Below are positions 24,680 through 33,367 of a stretch of DNA of 64,000 nt, piece after piece. The first letter of the stretch is position 1; the number at the start of each line of letters is the position of its first letter. Origin of the DNA: Brachybacterium sp. FME24. Lineage in GTDB: Bacteria > Actinomycetota > Actinomycetes > Actinomycetales > Dermabacteraceae. The stretch is from contig NZ_JABUXV010000009.1 in the NCBI RefSeq assembly GCF_014897705.1, forward strand, positions 124,001-188,000, written 5' to 3'. The translations under genes and the position numbers were made by a program. Under the pieces are notes generated by a model, which was not told the origin of the DNA, ran no database searches, and was given only the letters and a program-made list of their open reading frames with translations.

Positions 24680-25651
24680 TCAGGCCCGTAAACCGGTCTG
24701 CTCGTGCGGTGCGTGCGACCCCGCGTGCACCGCGCGCGGGATCCCCAGTGCGGAGGTGACGGCCGCCGCGACGGTGAAGGGGATCATGCCCAGCGCGAGC
24801 ATGGCCGTGCCGGTCCCGCCGCCGAAAGTGAGCACCTCGTGGGTGAGGACCAGCTGGGCTCCGGTCTGGAACGCGGTGTGGAAGCCGACGGACATCCAGA
24901 TCGAGCCGGTGAGCAGGCGGAGCCAGCCGAACCCGATTCCCATCACGAGGAACAAGGAGAGGTCGACCGGGTTCCAGCTCTGCCGCAGGATCGCCCCGAA
25001 CAGCATGAACAGCAGCGCCTGGGCGATGATGACCCACCATTCTCGGGCGACCGTTCCGAGGGCGTGCGTGACGTAGCCGCGGAACACCGCTTCCTCGGGG
25101 ACAGCCTCGGCGACCAGCACCGCGAGGAGGAGCAGGAGCACGGTCCGAGCCAGATCGGGCCCCGGCACGGTGACGCTCAGCGGGGCACCGAGCAGCCCGA
25201 GCACGCCGAACGTCGCCGCAGCCGGGATGGCCCACAGCAGCGCACCCCACACGGCGAGCCGCCATCCGGTGCGCGGACTCGTCAGGCCGGCGTCACGCAT
25301 CCGCCGACCATCCGCGCCGCGGACCAGGCACAGGATCACAGCGACCGTCAGGGCGCTCAGCGCGAATCCGGCGGCGATCCGGAGCGTGAGCGTCGTCGGG
25401 TCCGAAAGGTCGCGAGTGTCAGGCAGCAGTGCTGGCAGGGCGGCCAGTCCTGCGCCGAGCGGGAGCATCACGAGCGAGATCCGCCACGCGGCCGAGACCA
25501 GCACCCGAGGCCGCGGGGCGCTGGACTCGTCGATCTGTTGCACGGGAGCGGCCACCTTCCGGTCGTGCCGAGCTCGAGTGGGGCGGCTCGCTGCGGTGCG
25601 ACCGATCAGCACCGCAGCGACGCTGAAGAGCCTACCGATCGCCCAGCCCAC
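24680..25651 (-). CDS. CPBP-family intramembrane metalloprotease
   Basis: 323 residues from the GTG at 25651, which follows GGAGGAGG. About eight hydrophobic helices. CPBP (Abi) motifs: EEAVFRGYV (Glu-Glu-x3-Arg), the phenylalanine-histidine region LLFMLFGAILR and FHTAFQTGAQ. Related proteins are CAAX prenyl proteases or act in bacteriocin immunity; the target here is unknown. It is inserted between the two halves of a duplicated SDR-methyltransferase segment. Confidence 0.75.
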   Translation of the reverse strand: MGWAIGRLFSVAAVLIGRTAASRPTRARHDRKVAAPVQQIDESSAPRPRVLVSAAWRISLVMLPLGAGLAALPALLPDTRDLSDPTTLTLRIAAGFALSALTVAVILCLVRGADGRRMRDAGLTSPRTGWRLAVWGALLWAIPAAATFGVLGLLGAPLSVTVPGPDLARTVLLLLLAVLVAEAVPEEAVFRGYVTHALGTVAREWWVIIAQALLFMLFGAILRQSWNPVDLSLFLVMGIGFGWLRLLTGSIWMSVGFHTAFQTGAQLVLTHEVLTFGGGTGTAMLALGMIPFTVAAAVTSALGIPRAVHAGSHAPHEQTGLRA

Positions 25652-25723
25652 CGCGCCTCCTCCGGAGGGAGGCGAGAGGGCACCATGTATGGACTGCCAC
25701 GACACGACGAGCGAGGAGACACC

Positions 25724-26104
25724 ATGACGGACCACCTCTTGACGATCGATGCCCTGCTCGCGCTGGAGCACCGCGGGTGGGAGGCCCTCACCCGGCATGC
25801 GGGCGGCAGCTTCTACGGCGAGTTGATGACCGCCGATGCGCTGATGATCCTCGTCAACGGCATGGTGCTGGACCGGGAGACGATCGCGGCGACCCTGAAC
25901 CAGTCTCCGGCCTGGAGCAGCTTCTCCCTGGAGGATGCGCGCCTGGTCCCGACGGGGGAGGCGAGCGCCGCGCTGGTCTACCGGGCCACCGCCTCCCGGG
26001 ACGGACAGGACGAGCCCTTCGTCGCCCTGATGTCGAGCCACTACACGCTGGCGGGCGGCAGGCCCGCGCTCACTCTCTACCAGCAGACCACCGTGACCCA
26101 CTGA
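25724..26104 (+). CDS. DUF4440/NTF2-like small protein
   Basis: 126 residues. LLTIDALLALEHRGWEALTRHAGGSFYGELMTADALMILVNG is the opening of the DUF4440/SnoaL-like fold, and VALMSSHYTLAGGRPALTLYQQT a typical closing strand pair. ATG at 25724 after GCGAGGAGAC. Divergent from the CPBP gene by 72 bases. Function unknown. Confidence 0.7.
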   Translation: MTDHLLTIDALLALEHRGWEALTRHAGGSFYGELMTADALMILVNGMVLDRETIAATLNQSPAWSSFSLEDARLVPTGEASAALVYRATASRDGQDEPFVALMSSHYTLAGGRPALTLYQQTTVTH

Positions 26105-26166
26105 GGGACGCGTCTGCACCGCGCGGGTGTGCAAGGGGCGAGGAAGCGTTGCGCCGTTGAGTTAGT

Positions 26167-26319
26167 CCTCCAGCAAGGACTCGGGGTCGAGCTCCGGGCG
26201 AGGTTCCACCTACTACGAGAACTGCGGTCCGGGCCGCCGACGCCGCCCCGATCCACGCCGGGAACCCCGGGTACGGCAAGAAGCTGGACCGCGACGGCGA
26301 CGGCGTGGGCTGCGAGTAG
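26167..26319 (+). pseudogene. Excalibur calcium-binding domain remnant, copy 2
   Basis: Pieces of a secreted-protein tail in two frames: STYYENC in one, then VRAADAAPIHAGNPGYGKKL and DRDGDGVGCE in another, ending with the stop at 26319. One indel separates them. Same linker and domain as copy 1 at 22577. No N-terminal part is present. Confidence 0.65.
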
Positions 26320-26334
26320 CCCGGCCCTGCGGCG

Positions 26335-27006
26335 TCAACGCCTGAGCATCACCAGCACCGCGTCGACCAGCTCGGTGGACTGTCCGTCGTGGCCGGTGGT
26401 GGGGCGGGGGCGCTCCTCCGCCGTCTCGACCGTCCACCGGTCCGAGGGCAGGGCGAGCTCGGCGGCATTCTCGCGTGCGGTGAGCATGTTCGGCCCCCGG
26501 TGCGATGACTCGGCAGGGCCCTGAGCGTGGGCGATGACGACCAGGCGCCCTCCGGGGCGCACGGCCGACGCCGCCGCGCGGAGGATCCCCGCGCGGTCGA
26601 GCGCGACGTTCGACTGGAAGAACGACGCCGTCACCAGGTCCACCGACTCCGGCTCGGGCTGCCAAGCGGTGAGGTCCGTCGCCGTGAAGGTGGCGCCTTC
26701 GAGTCCACGTGCCGCGGCTTCCTCGCGGGCGCGGCCCACCGCGGTGGAGGAGATGTCCAGGCCATGCGCCTGCCAGCCCTGCTCGGCCAGCCACAGCACG
26801 TCCCCGCCCTCCCCGCAGCCCAGATCGATCACGGCGCCGGGCGTGAGCTCACCGACCACCGCGGCCATGGTGGCGTTGACCCGGCCGGACCACACGCGCT
26901 CGGTGTCGCCGTAGCGCTTCTCCCAGTACTCGGTGGGGGAGAGGTGGGCGTTGGGGTCCACGGGTGCGTGGTCGTGGGCAGTGCCGTGCTGGTGGGGTGC
27001 TGTCAT
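26335..27006 (-). CDS. Class I SAM-dependent methyltransferase (paralogue A)
   Basis: 223 residues from the ATG at 27006. Motif I is VIDLGCGEGGDVLWLA, followed by acidic LDISSTAVGRAREE and motif IV DLVTASFFQSNV. The His-rich N terminus HQHGTAHDH could bind metal. It belongs to the TehB/thiopurine-like small-molecule methyltransferases by pattern. A paralogue at 36567-37262 shares most of its length. The open frame continues 36 codons upstream to a GTG, and that extension is also conserved in the paralogue. Confidence 0.85.
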   Translation of the reverse strand: MTAPHQHGTAHDHAPVDPNAHLSPTEYWEKRYGDTERVWSGRVNATMAAVVGELTPGAVIDLGCGEGGDVLWLAEQGWQAHGLDISSTAVGRAREEAAARGLEGATFTATDLTAWQPEPESVDLVTASFFQSNVALDRAGILRAAASAVRPGGRLVVIAHAQGPAESSHRGPNMLTARENAAELALPSDRWTVETAEERPRPTTGHDGQSTELVDAVLVMLRR

Positions 27007-27531
27007 GCGGCGAGCCTGGCAGATGCCACGGTGCAGTGACGACGCTCTTGCAGACCGCGCATGCGTGAGCCGGCCAATCTTGCCGGGGACGCCGCGTCGG
27101 TAGATCGCTGTCACAGCCTGCGGGTTCAGCCGGGTCTGCGCTGCTCCGGGAGCCGATCAAGGGTCACCCTCAAGGATACGAACGCCTCTGACCAGCGCTG
27201 AGGAGGTGGACGCCGCCAGTCCGGAGACTGAAAAAGGCGTGCTCGGGTTCCTGCGCGCTGCCGCGATTGCCGGGGTGCTCCTCGGGTACTTGACGTTTGT
27301 CGTCATGGACCCCCGAAGGCGGCGATGTGCTCCACGGCGTGCTCGAGGGCGCCCCTCGGGGTCATCCCTGACCGGCTGCCTTGGCTTGTTCCCGCACCGC
27401 ACTGTCGAGAGTGGAAGCTGAAGAGAGAGCGCGGTTTGGGATAAGTAGTGGGACCTTCTGTCAAGGGGAGGGTGCGGCGCGAGCCGCTCGGTGATCGGGC
27501 CGCTGTTCGCCCCGGTTGACGTTCTCTGAGC
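27007..27531. other. Intergenic stretch upstream of methyltransferase A
   Basis: 525 bases. The first 110 correspond to the 36-codon extension shared with the paralogue. The 15-mer AGGTGGACGCCGCCA (27204-27218) recurs at 37478-37492, at nearly the same distance from the other methyltransferase. A 71-codon GTG frame (27206-27421) with one hydrophobic stretch is possible but unsupported. Nothing else is recognised. Confidence 0.4.
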
Positions 27532-30500
27532 TTAGGCAGCTGCGCGTGCGTCGAGATACAGCTCTACCGGCGCCTGACGGTCCAACTTCCACAGGATCTG
27601 GATCGGTTTCGAGCCCTCGCAGCTCTGGAACTGTGCGGTGCCCAAGCACGTGTACGGCTCGGAGCCGATATCACCGGTCTTTGCACGCCGTACGAACAGC
27701 ACCACATGAGACCCTTGCTTGCCGTGGCGCTGATACCGCAGCCCCGTGGGACTCGAGGCGCTGGTGGTGCTCTGCGACTCCCAGTGGAAGAGCTCTTGGT
27801 TGATCGCGTAGTCGTGGTAAAGCGTCGTCGGCGAGTAATCAGCCTCAGACTTCTTGAGCGTCACGAGAAGCGCGTCCGTCTTCAACGAAGGCATCCACTT
27901 GACGCCCTCACGAATCGCTCCGGGAGCACCAGCATCGAGAGTGCCTAGGCCCAGCCCAGCGAGTAGCTCCTCTCGGGAGTACTGCGCATGGGATCTCAGC
28001 GGGGAGACTCCCAGAGCGCCGGGGAGAGGCTGGGGGAGCGTGCGGACGGTGGCCTCGCGGTAGTCGAGGATCTGGGTCACCTCCTTCACGAGTTCTGGCA
28101 GGCTCCGAAGCCGCTCGAGGCCGGCTCGGATTCCGCCGCCATGTCCGGACGGCCAGAACGTGAAGTAGAGCATCGCAGCGGTGAGATCCGAGTCGAGGTT
28201 CGCCGGAAGTTCGGGGGCTGTGAGGAGCTCCCTGTACCGGTCGACGCGGTCCTGGTCATCGACATGCGCCAAGTTGCTAACCCTCTTGAACAGAGCGGTG
28301 GCCTCAGGGTCCGCGAGACGTGCGGCGTCCGCGGGGAAGGCCCAATCCACCAGTGCTTTCCATGACGCCGGCCGCTTCTCACCGCGGTAGGTGCGATCGC
28401 TGGCGCCGTATACGTCTGCCATGCCTCGCTCCGCATCGGTGAGGTAAGAACCCAGCGCGTAGCGACTTGGATCCGTCCCTGTGGGCAGGTGCTGCCGGAC
28501 GTCGGCAATCAGGTCCTTTGTGGCCAGGCGCAGCTGCTGCTTCACGTTGTGCAGAACGATGTCTCCGGAGACCTCGTCGAAGACGATCTGCGACCCGGGC
28601 GGAAGGAACGGGAACTTGTCCCGGATGCTCTTCTCTAGCCGATTGCGGGAGAGGCCAGTGAGTGCTCGATACTTGAGGTCGAAGCGGAAGTTCTCATTCT
28701 GGAGGCCGACGAAGTCGAGCACCGTGAGGACTGCTTTGCCTTCGGTACGGCGTAGGCCGCGCCCGAGTTGCTGCAGGAAAATCGTTGCTGACTGAGTCGG
28801 ACGCAGCATGAGGACCGTATCGATCATGGGGATGTCGAGGCCCTCGTTGAATATGTCTACCGCAAAGATGCACGCGAGTTTGCCGTCGCGAAGCCGCTGT
28901 AACCCTTCGCGCCTTTCCCCACTTCGCGACTCACCAGAGAGGGCGAGTGAGGGGATCCCGGCGGCGTTGAAGACCTCTGCCATGTAGTGCGCATGGTCCA
29001 CGCTTACGCAGAATCCGAGGGCCTTCATTCGGGAGGGATCGGTGACCTTGTCGGCGACGGTCTTCAGTACGATGCGAGCACGCGCGTCATTGCCCGTGTA
29101 GAGGGCAGAGAGCTGGCTGAGGTCGTAGCGCCCTCGTGTGAAGCGGATGCCCTGCAGGTCACTGCCATCGGCGACCCCGAAGTAGTGGAAGGGCACGAGC
29201 AGATCGGCCTTCAGCGCGTCCCACAGTCGAAGCTCGCTGGCTATGCGTCCGTCGAAGTAGAAGTCGGCGACGTTCACTCCGTCCGATCGCTCGGGTGTTG
29301 CAGTCAGGCCAAGGAGTTCACGCGGTGTGAAGTGGTCGAGTAACCGTCGGTATGTCGTGGCTTCGGCATGGTGGAACTCGTCGACAACGACTACGTCGAA
29401 GTGCGACGGATCCCAGCGCTCCATCTCGGCCTCCCGCGAGATCGACTGGACGGAGGCGAATACGTGGCGCCCCCGAGACGGGCGTGCTCCGCCAACGAGT
29501 AACTCACCGAACGCTCCGTCCTTGAGGACCTCGCGATAGGTGCGTAGGGCTTGCTCCAGAATCTCTTGGCGGTGGGCGATGAACAGCAGGCTCGGTCGCG
29601 GTCCATCCTGGGCGAGCCGCTTGTAGTCCAACGCCGCGATGACCGTTTTACCTGTGCCCGTGGCGGCGACGAGCAGGTTCCGATGCTGGTCGTGGGTTTC
29701 CCGCTCGGACTGCAGATCATCAAGCATGATCTGCTGATGCGGGTACGGGCGGACATCGAGGAGGCTGACGTTGACTTCTCCGTCGCCGCGCCGTGCCCCA
29801 TTCTTCGCAAGCATCTGGTCGAGGTACTCGGCATCAGTGTCCGGGTCATACGGTGCAAACGCCGAGTCGTCCCAATAGGTCGCGAAGGTTGTGGAAAACT
29901 TGTCGAGCAACGTTGGGGTCGCATGCTTGGACAGTCGAACGTTCCACTCCAGGCCATCGACCAGCGCTGCGCGGCTCATGTTCGAGCTGCCGACGTAGGC
30001 GGTGGGGAAACCGCTCTTGCGGTGGAACATCCACGCCTTCGCATGGAGGTGTGTGGACTGCGAGTCATAGTTGACCCGAACTTCAGCGCCAAGTTCCCGA
30101 ACGAAGTAGTCGAGTGCGCGGCGGTCAGTGGCACCGATGTACGTCGTGGTCAGCACTCGTATGGAGACGCCACGCTCAGCGGCAACGCGCAATGCATCCT
30201 CGAGAACCCGGATGCCGCTCCATTGCACGAAGGCACACAGCAGATCGATGTGGTCGGCACTCGCCATCTCGAGGCGAAGCTCGGAGCCGAGCTGCGGATC
30301 ACTGCGAGAGTTCGTGAACAGTGCGACATCAGTCAGAGGTGTCGAAGGCCGACGTGGAGGCGGCGACATAGGTGCTGTGACGGAGGTGAGGAGCTGCGGA
30401 CCAGACGCCACCGTTTCGGAGTGCACTGCGTCAGGGATCGCATGTAGTAGACGGTTCGCAGTCTCGATCTGCTCCTCCACCGGTAGCGAGGAGAGCGTTC

Positions 30501-30672
30501 TGGAAATGACCGCGCTCAAGTGTTGCGTGAGGACGTGTGGAGCATCCGCGGCATCGACGTCAGCGAAGGTCCGATCATGCGACTCTTGGGTCTGACCACC
30601 GAGGGCCGCGGAGAGCCCTGTCGTCACCAGAAGCTCATAGAGTCCGGGATCCAGAGCGTGAGTTCCACTCAT
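27532..30672 (-). CDS. PLD nuclease-SF2 helicase-DUF3427 fusion protein
   Basis: 1046 residues. Residues 115-270 are a phospholipase-D-type nuclease domain with HLHAK (208-212) and GSSN (228-231). Residues 305-640 are a superfamily 2 helicase: Walker A AATGTGKT (336-343), DEFH box (431-434), GLTATP (455-460), motif VI QLGRGLRR. The remaining 350 or so residues match the DUF3427 pattern (SYLTDAERGMADVYG, REGVKWMPSLKTDALLVTLKK, LFHWESQSTTS, GSHVVLFVRRAKT). Such proteins are widespread and suspected in DNA repair or phage defence. Its start overlaps the stop of the NUDIX gene (ATGA), so both are one operon. Confidence 0.9.
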   Translation of the reverse strand: MSGTHALDPGLYELLVTTGLSAALGGQTQESHDRTFADVDAADAPHVLTQHLSAVISRTLSSLPVEEQIETANRLLHAIPDAVHSETVASGPQLLTSVTAPMSPPPRRPSTPLTDVALFTNSRSDPQLGSELRLEMASADHIDLLCAFVQWSGIRVLEDALRVAAERGVSIRVLTTTYIGATDRRALDYFVRELGAEVRVNYDSQSTHLHAKAWMFHRKSGFPTAYVGSSNMSRAALVDGLEWNVRLSKHATPTLLDKFSTTFATYWDDSAFAPYDPDTDAEYLDQMLAKNGARRGDGEVNVSLLDVRPYPHQQIMLDDLQSERETHDQHRNLLVAATGTGKTVIAALDYKRLAQDGPRPSLLFIAHRQEILEQALRTYREVLKDGAFGELLVGGARPSRGRHVFASVQSISREAEMERWDPSHFDVVVVDEFHHAEATTYRRLLDHFTPRELLGLTATPERSDGVNVADFYFDGRIASELRLWDALKADLLVPFHYFGVADGSDLQGIRFTRGRYDLSQLSALYTGNDARARIVLKTVADKVTDPSRMKALGFCVSVDHAHYMAEVFNAAGIPSLALSGESRSGERREGLQRLRDGKLACIFAVDIFNEGLDIPMIDTVLMLRPTQSATIFLQQLGRGLRRTEGKAVLTVLDFVGLQNENFRFDLKYRALTGLSRNRLEKSIRDKFPFLPPGSQIVFDEVSGDIVLHNVKQQLRLATKDLIADVRQHLPTGTDPSRYALGSYLTDAERGMADVYGASDRTYRGEKRPASWKALVDWAFPADAARLADPEATALFKRVSNLAHVDDQDRVDRYRELLTAPELPANLDSDLTAAMLYFTFWPSGHGGGIRAGLERLRSLPELVKEVTQILDYREATVRTLPQPLPGALGVSPLRSHAQYSREELLAGLGLGTLDAGAPGAIREGVKWMPSLKTDALLVTLKKSEADYSPTTLYHDYAINQELFHWESQSTTSASSPTGLRYQRHGKQGSHVVLFVRRAKTGDIGSEPYTCLGTAQFQSCEGSKPIQILWKLDRQAPVELYLDARAAA

Positions 30673-31094
30673 CGATTCCCCAATTGCTGCGGCGCGCCGA
30701 GGACGAAGGCATCCTGGATGATTGGCACATCTGCTGGCGACCAGTCCAGCGTGGCCAACTCTTCAGGCGCGAACCACCCCATCTGGTCGTGATCCGTGCT
30801 GGCCGTCGGCGCATCGAATAGCAGCTCTGCCCAGTAGCACGCTAGATCGATGAGTGCTGAGCCCACCGGGGTCGTATGTCGCCCGGCCAGATCACCGACG
30901 TGCACCTCGATGCCCAACTCTTCGGCGAGCTCACGGTGCAGCGCCCCCGTCGGCTGCTCACCGGGCTCGACCTTGCCCCCGGGGAACTCCCACAGGCCGC
31001 CGGCGCTGCGCTCAGGGCTGCGGCGTGCAGCGAAGACGAGACCATCACGGACGATGACCGCTCCCACGACGTGGATTGGTGGTTGCGATGACAT
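30669..31094 (-). CDS. NUDIX hydrolase (MutT/8-oxo-dGTPase-like)
   Basis: 141 residues from the ATG at 31094, preceded by GAGGGAG. The Nudix box is complete: Gly40-x5-Glu46-x7-Arg54-Glu55-x2-Glu58-Glu59-x-Gly61 (GKVEPGEQPTGALHRELAEE, then LGI). FPGGK and VGAVIVRDGLVFAARR are MutT-like, so it may hydrolyse oxidised or modified (d)NTPs. It is the first gene of the operon with the PLD-helicase, coupled by ATGA. Confidence 0.9.
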   Translation of the reverse strand: MSSQPPIHVVGAVIVRDGLVFAARRSPERSAGGLWEFPGGKVEPGEQPTGALHRELAEELGIEVHVGDLAGRHTTPVGSALIDLACYWAELLFDAPTASTDHDQMGWFAPEELATLDWSPADVPIIQDAFVLGAPQQLGNR

Positions 31095-31307
31095 GCGGCT
31101 CCCTCTTACTGGTCCCGGCTGGTCAGCCCATCGTAAGAGCGACAGGAGACACGTGGCGCTGAAATCCGTACAACGTGCCTGGCTGGGGAAACTCGTCGCC
31201 GTCCCAATGTCGCAATTACCGTTCATCCTGCGCGAGGTTCTGAATATGGCCGCTGCGTTCTCCCCGCAGCTATTCCGTCTGTCGGCCCACCGTGCCACCA
31301 TCTGTTC

Positions 31308-31802
31308 ATGAAGCCGCCGAAGCTCGTCGCCATGTCCAACTATGAGACCGAGAACCGCGCGATCGCCTACGTCATCGCCTACGAACGCGCGGCTGGCCGC
31401 GCCGCAGTCGACACCCACCACATCCCAGGCAGTCTCGTCGATGTCGAGAGCGTCGACGACGTTACGGGCGAGAAGCGGTTGATCGAGATCAAGGCCTTCG
31501 GCGGCACCGGCTGCGTTGACTTCCTCTGGCTCGAGCCGAACCAGGTCGAGGCGCTCGAGCAGGTCCAAGGCTTCCACCACTACTTCGTCACCAACGTCCG
31601 CTCCGCCGATCCGGCGGAGATGCTGGTCCTCGGCCTCGCTGAACGATGCCGACGAGCCCTCCCGCGAGTTCGCCGGGACGTCGACCCCCGCCTGGTGGAG
31701 CGCGAGATGATCGCCGACCAGCTCCTCGCCGCGCTCCCGCCGACCGAGCCCAGTGCGGACGACGACGCCTACGCCGCCGGGCTCCGCGACCTGCTCGCGT
31801 AG
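31308..31802 (+). CDS. DUF3883 domain protein (nuclease-like fold)
   Basis: 164 residues from the ATG at 31308. A second ATG at 31332 (MSNYETENRAIAYVIAYERA) fits family starts equally well. The core VDVESVDDVTGEKRLIEIKAFGG has the D-x(n)-E-x-K pattern typical of DUF3883, a PD-(D/E)XK-related domain found in restriction and defence proteins. FHHYFVTNVRSAD follows. It is divergent from the helicase-NUDIX operon, with 213 bases between starts. No ribosome-binding site is obvious at 31308. Confidence 0.75.
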   Translation: MKPPKLVAMSNYETENRAIAYVIAYERAAGRAAVDTHHIPGSLVDVESVDDVTGEKRLIEIKAFGGTGCVDFLWLEPNQVEALEQVQGFHHYFVTNVRSADPAEMLVLGLAERCRRALPRVRRDVDPRLVEREMIADQLLAALPPTEPSADDDAYAAGLRDLLA

Positions 31803-31878
31803 CACCGCGCGACCCGCACGGTGCCGTTGACGGAAGAGTGACCGTCGCGGGCAGCGGCGCCCCGGCAGGCAGCGACTC

Positions 31879-32859
31879 TCAGCCCAGATACGCCTCGGCG
31901 AGCAGCTCGGTGGACCGCAGCCGCTGCTCCACCTGCGGGCCCTGGTGGGCGATGATGAGTTCGTCGGCGCCGGTCTGCTCGGCGAACTCGGTGACCTTGT
32001 CCCGGACCACGTCGGGGGTGCCGACGGCGCTGTAGGTCGCCATCTGGTGCAGGTGCCGAGCCTGGGGTGCGGCGAGCAGCTCATCGGCCTGCTCGTCGGT
32101 GTACTCGGTGCCCGGCTGGAGCAGCAGCGCCACCCGGCTGCGCATCATCTCGTGCTGCTGGCGCTCGGCGTCGGCCTGGTCGTCGGCGGCGATGACGTTG
32201 TAGCCGGCGATGACGTGGGGCTTCTCGAGCTGCTCGGACGGCTGGAAGTCGCGGCGGTACAGCGCGATGGCCTCGTGCAGGGCGCCGGGGGAGAAGTGCG
32301 AGGCGAAGGCGTACGGGAGGCCGAGGTTGGCGGCTAGGCCGGCGCCGAACAGCGAGGAGCCGAGGATGTACAGCGGGACGTCGGTGCCCTTTCCCGGATA
32401 GGCGTTCACGCCCGGGATCCGGGACTGGCCGCGCAGGTAGGCCTGCAGCTCCATGACGTCCTCGGGGAAGGTGTCGGCCTTGGCGCCGCTGCGGCGCAGT
32501 GCCCGCATCGTGTTCTGGTCGGTGCCCGGCGCCCGGCCCAGTCCCAGGTCGATCCGCCCGGGGTGGAGCGTCTCGAGGGTGCCGAACTGCTCGGCGATCA
32601 CCAGCGGGGCGTGGTTGGGCAGCATGATGCCGCCCGCTCCGAGTCGAATGGTCTTGGTGTGGTTAGCGACGTGGGCGATCAGCACCGAGGTGGCTGAGGA
32701 CGCGATCGACCGCATGTTGTGGTGCTCGGCGTACCAGACCCGCTCGTACCCGGTCTCCTCCGCTTTCTGGGCCAGAGCGACCGTGCCCTCCAGTGCCTGC
32801 GCCACGGTCTGGTCGCGGGCGGCGGTGGCGAGGTCGAGGATCGAGAGCGGGACAGGCAT
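31879..32859 (-). CDS. LLM-class flavin-dependent oxidoreductase
   Basis: 326 residues from the ATG at 32859 ([23 protein letters not shown]); the extra 18 codons upstream lack family similarity. Luciferase-like TIM-barrel motifs: [56 protein letters not shown]. It matches the MsnO8-type subgroup. Probably uses FMNH2 with molecular oxygen; substrate unknown. Single-gene unit converging on the DUF3883 gene. Confidence 0.88.
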   Translation of the reverse strand: MPVPLSILDLATAARDQTVAQALEGTVALAQKAEETGYERVWYAEHHNMRSIASSATSVLIAHVANHTKTIRLGAGGIMLPNHAPLVIAEQFGTLETLHPGRIDLGLGRAPGTDQNTMRALRRSGAKADTFPEDVMELQAYLRGQSRIPGVNAYPGKGTDVPLYILGSSLFGAGLAANLGLPYAFASHFSPGALHEAIALYRRDFQPSEQLEKPHVIAGYNVIAADDQADAERQQHEMMRSRVALLLQPGTEYTDEQADELLAAPQARHLHQMATYSAVGTPDVVRDKVTEFAEQTGADELIIAHQGPQVEQRLRSTELLAEAYLG

Positions 32860-33367
32860 GAAGCACCTTTCAACGGGAGGCGGCGCCGGACGGCGCCGCA
32901 CCTTCGGTGGCAACGCCCACGGCGTCGTTTCTCTTCCCGGTTTCGTGGCGGGTCAGCAGAACCCTGCACCGCCCCTGAGACGCCACGTCGCGAGACGGCG
33001 CCCTCTCGCCCTTCGGCTCAGCGTCACGGACCCGCATGATGGCCGAGAGTGCCGGGAGAAGTTCACTCAGAGGTTCACTCGAAGGAGCACACGGTGACTG
33101 CTTCCTCGTGAGAGACGCCCCCAGGGCCACCGCGCCACACCACTATGCGGGACTCAACTCAGTTGTGGGCTACGCGTAGCGTGGCTCTGCCGAGTGAGCC
33201 CTGAGCAGCAGCAGATCGAGATGGGCGCGGGCTCCGAGGTGTCGATCCTGTTGCAACTGGCATCACTCCTGCATCGAGCCAACAAGTTGATGGTTCAATT
33301 CCAGTGACAGTCGGCGCGAGGTCGGCATAGCTCGCCCGCGTTCGGGGCCTGACTCTTGGAGAATTGA
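32860..33367. other. Intergenic stretch, no gene seen
   Basis: 508 bases between divergent genes. It holds a perfect 12-base palindrome GCTACGCGTAGC at 33169-33180 and a T-arm-like GGTTCAATTCC at 33292-33302 that does not fold into a tRNA. The rest shows no convincing coding or repeat structure. Confidence 0.4.

Noticed and set aside
25652-26134. Longer N terminus for the CPBP protease
   Set aside because: The extension lies antisense to the DUF4440-like gene and has no membrane or family features, and the GTG at 25651 has a good ribosome-binding site.
33292-33302. T-arm-like GGTTCAATTCC suggesting a tRNA
   Set aside because: The flanking bases do not form a 5-bp T stem, and no acceptor, D or anticodon stems can be built on either strand.
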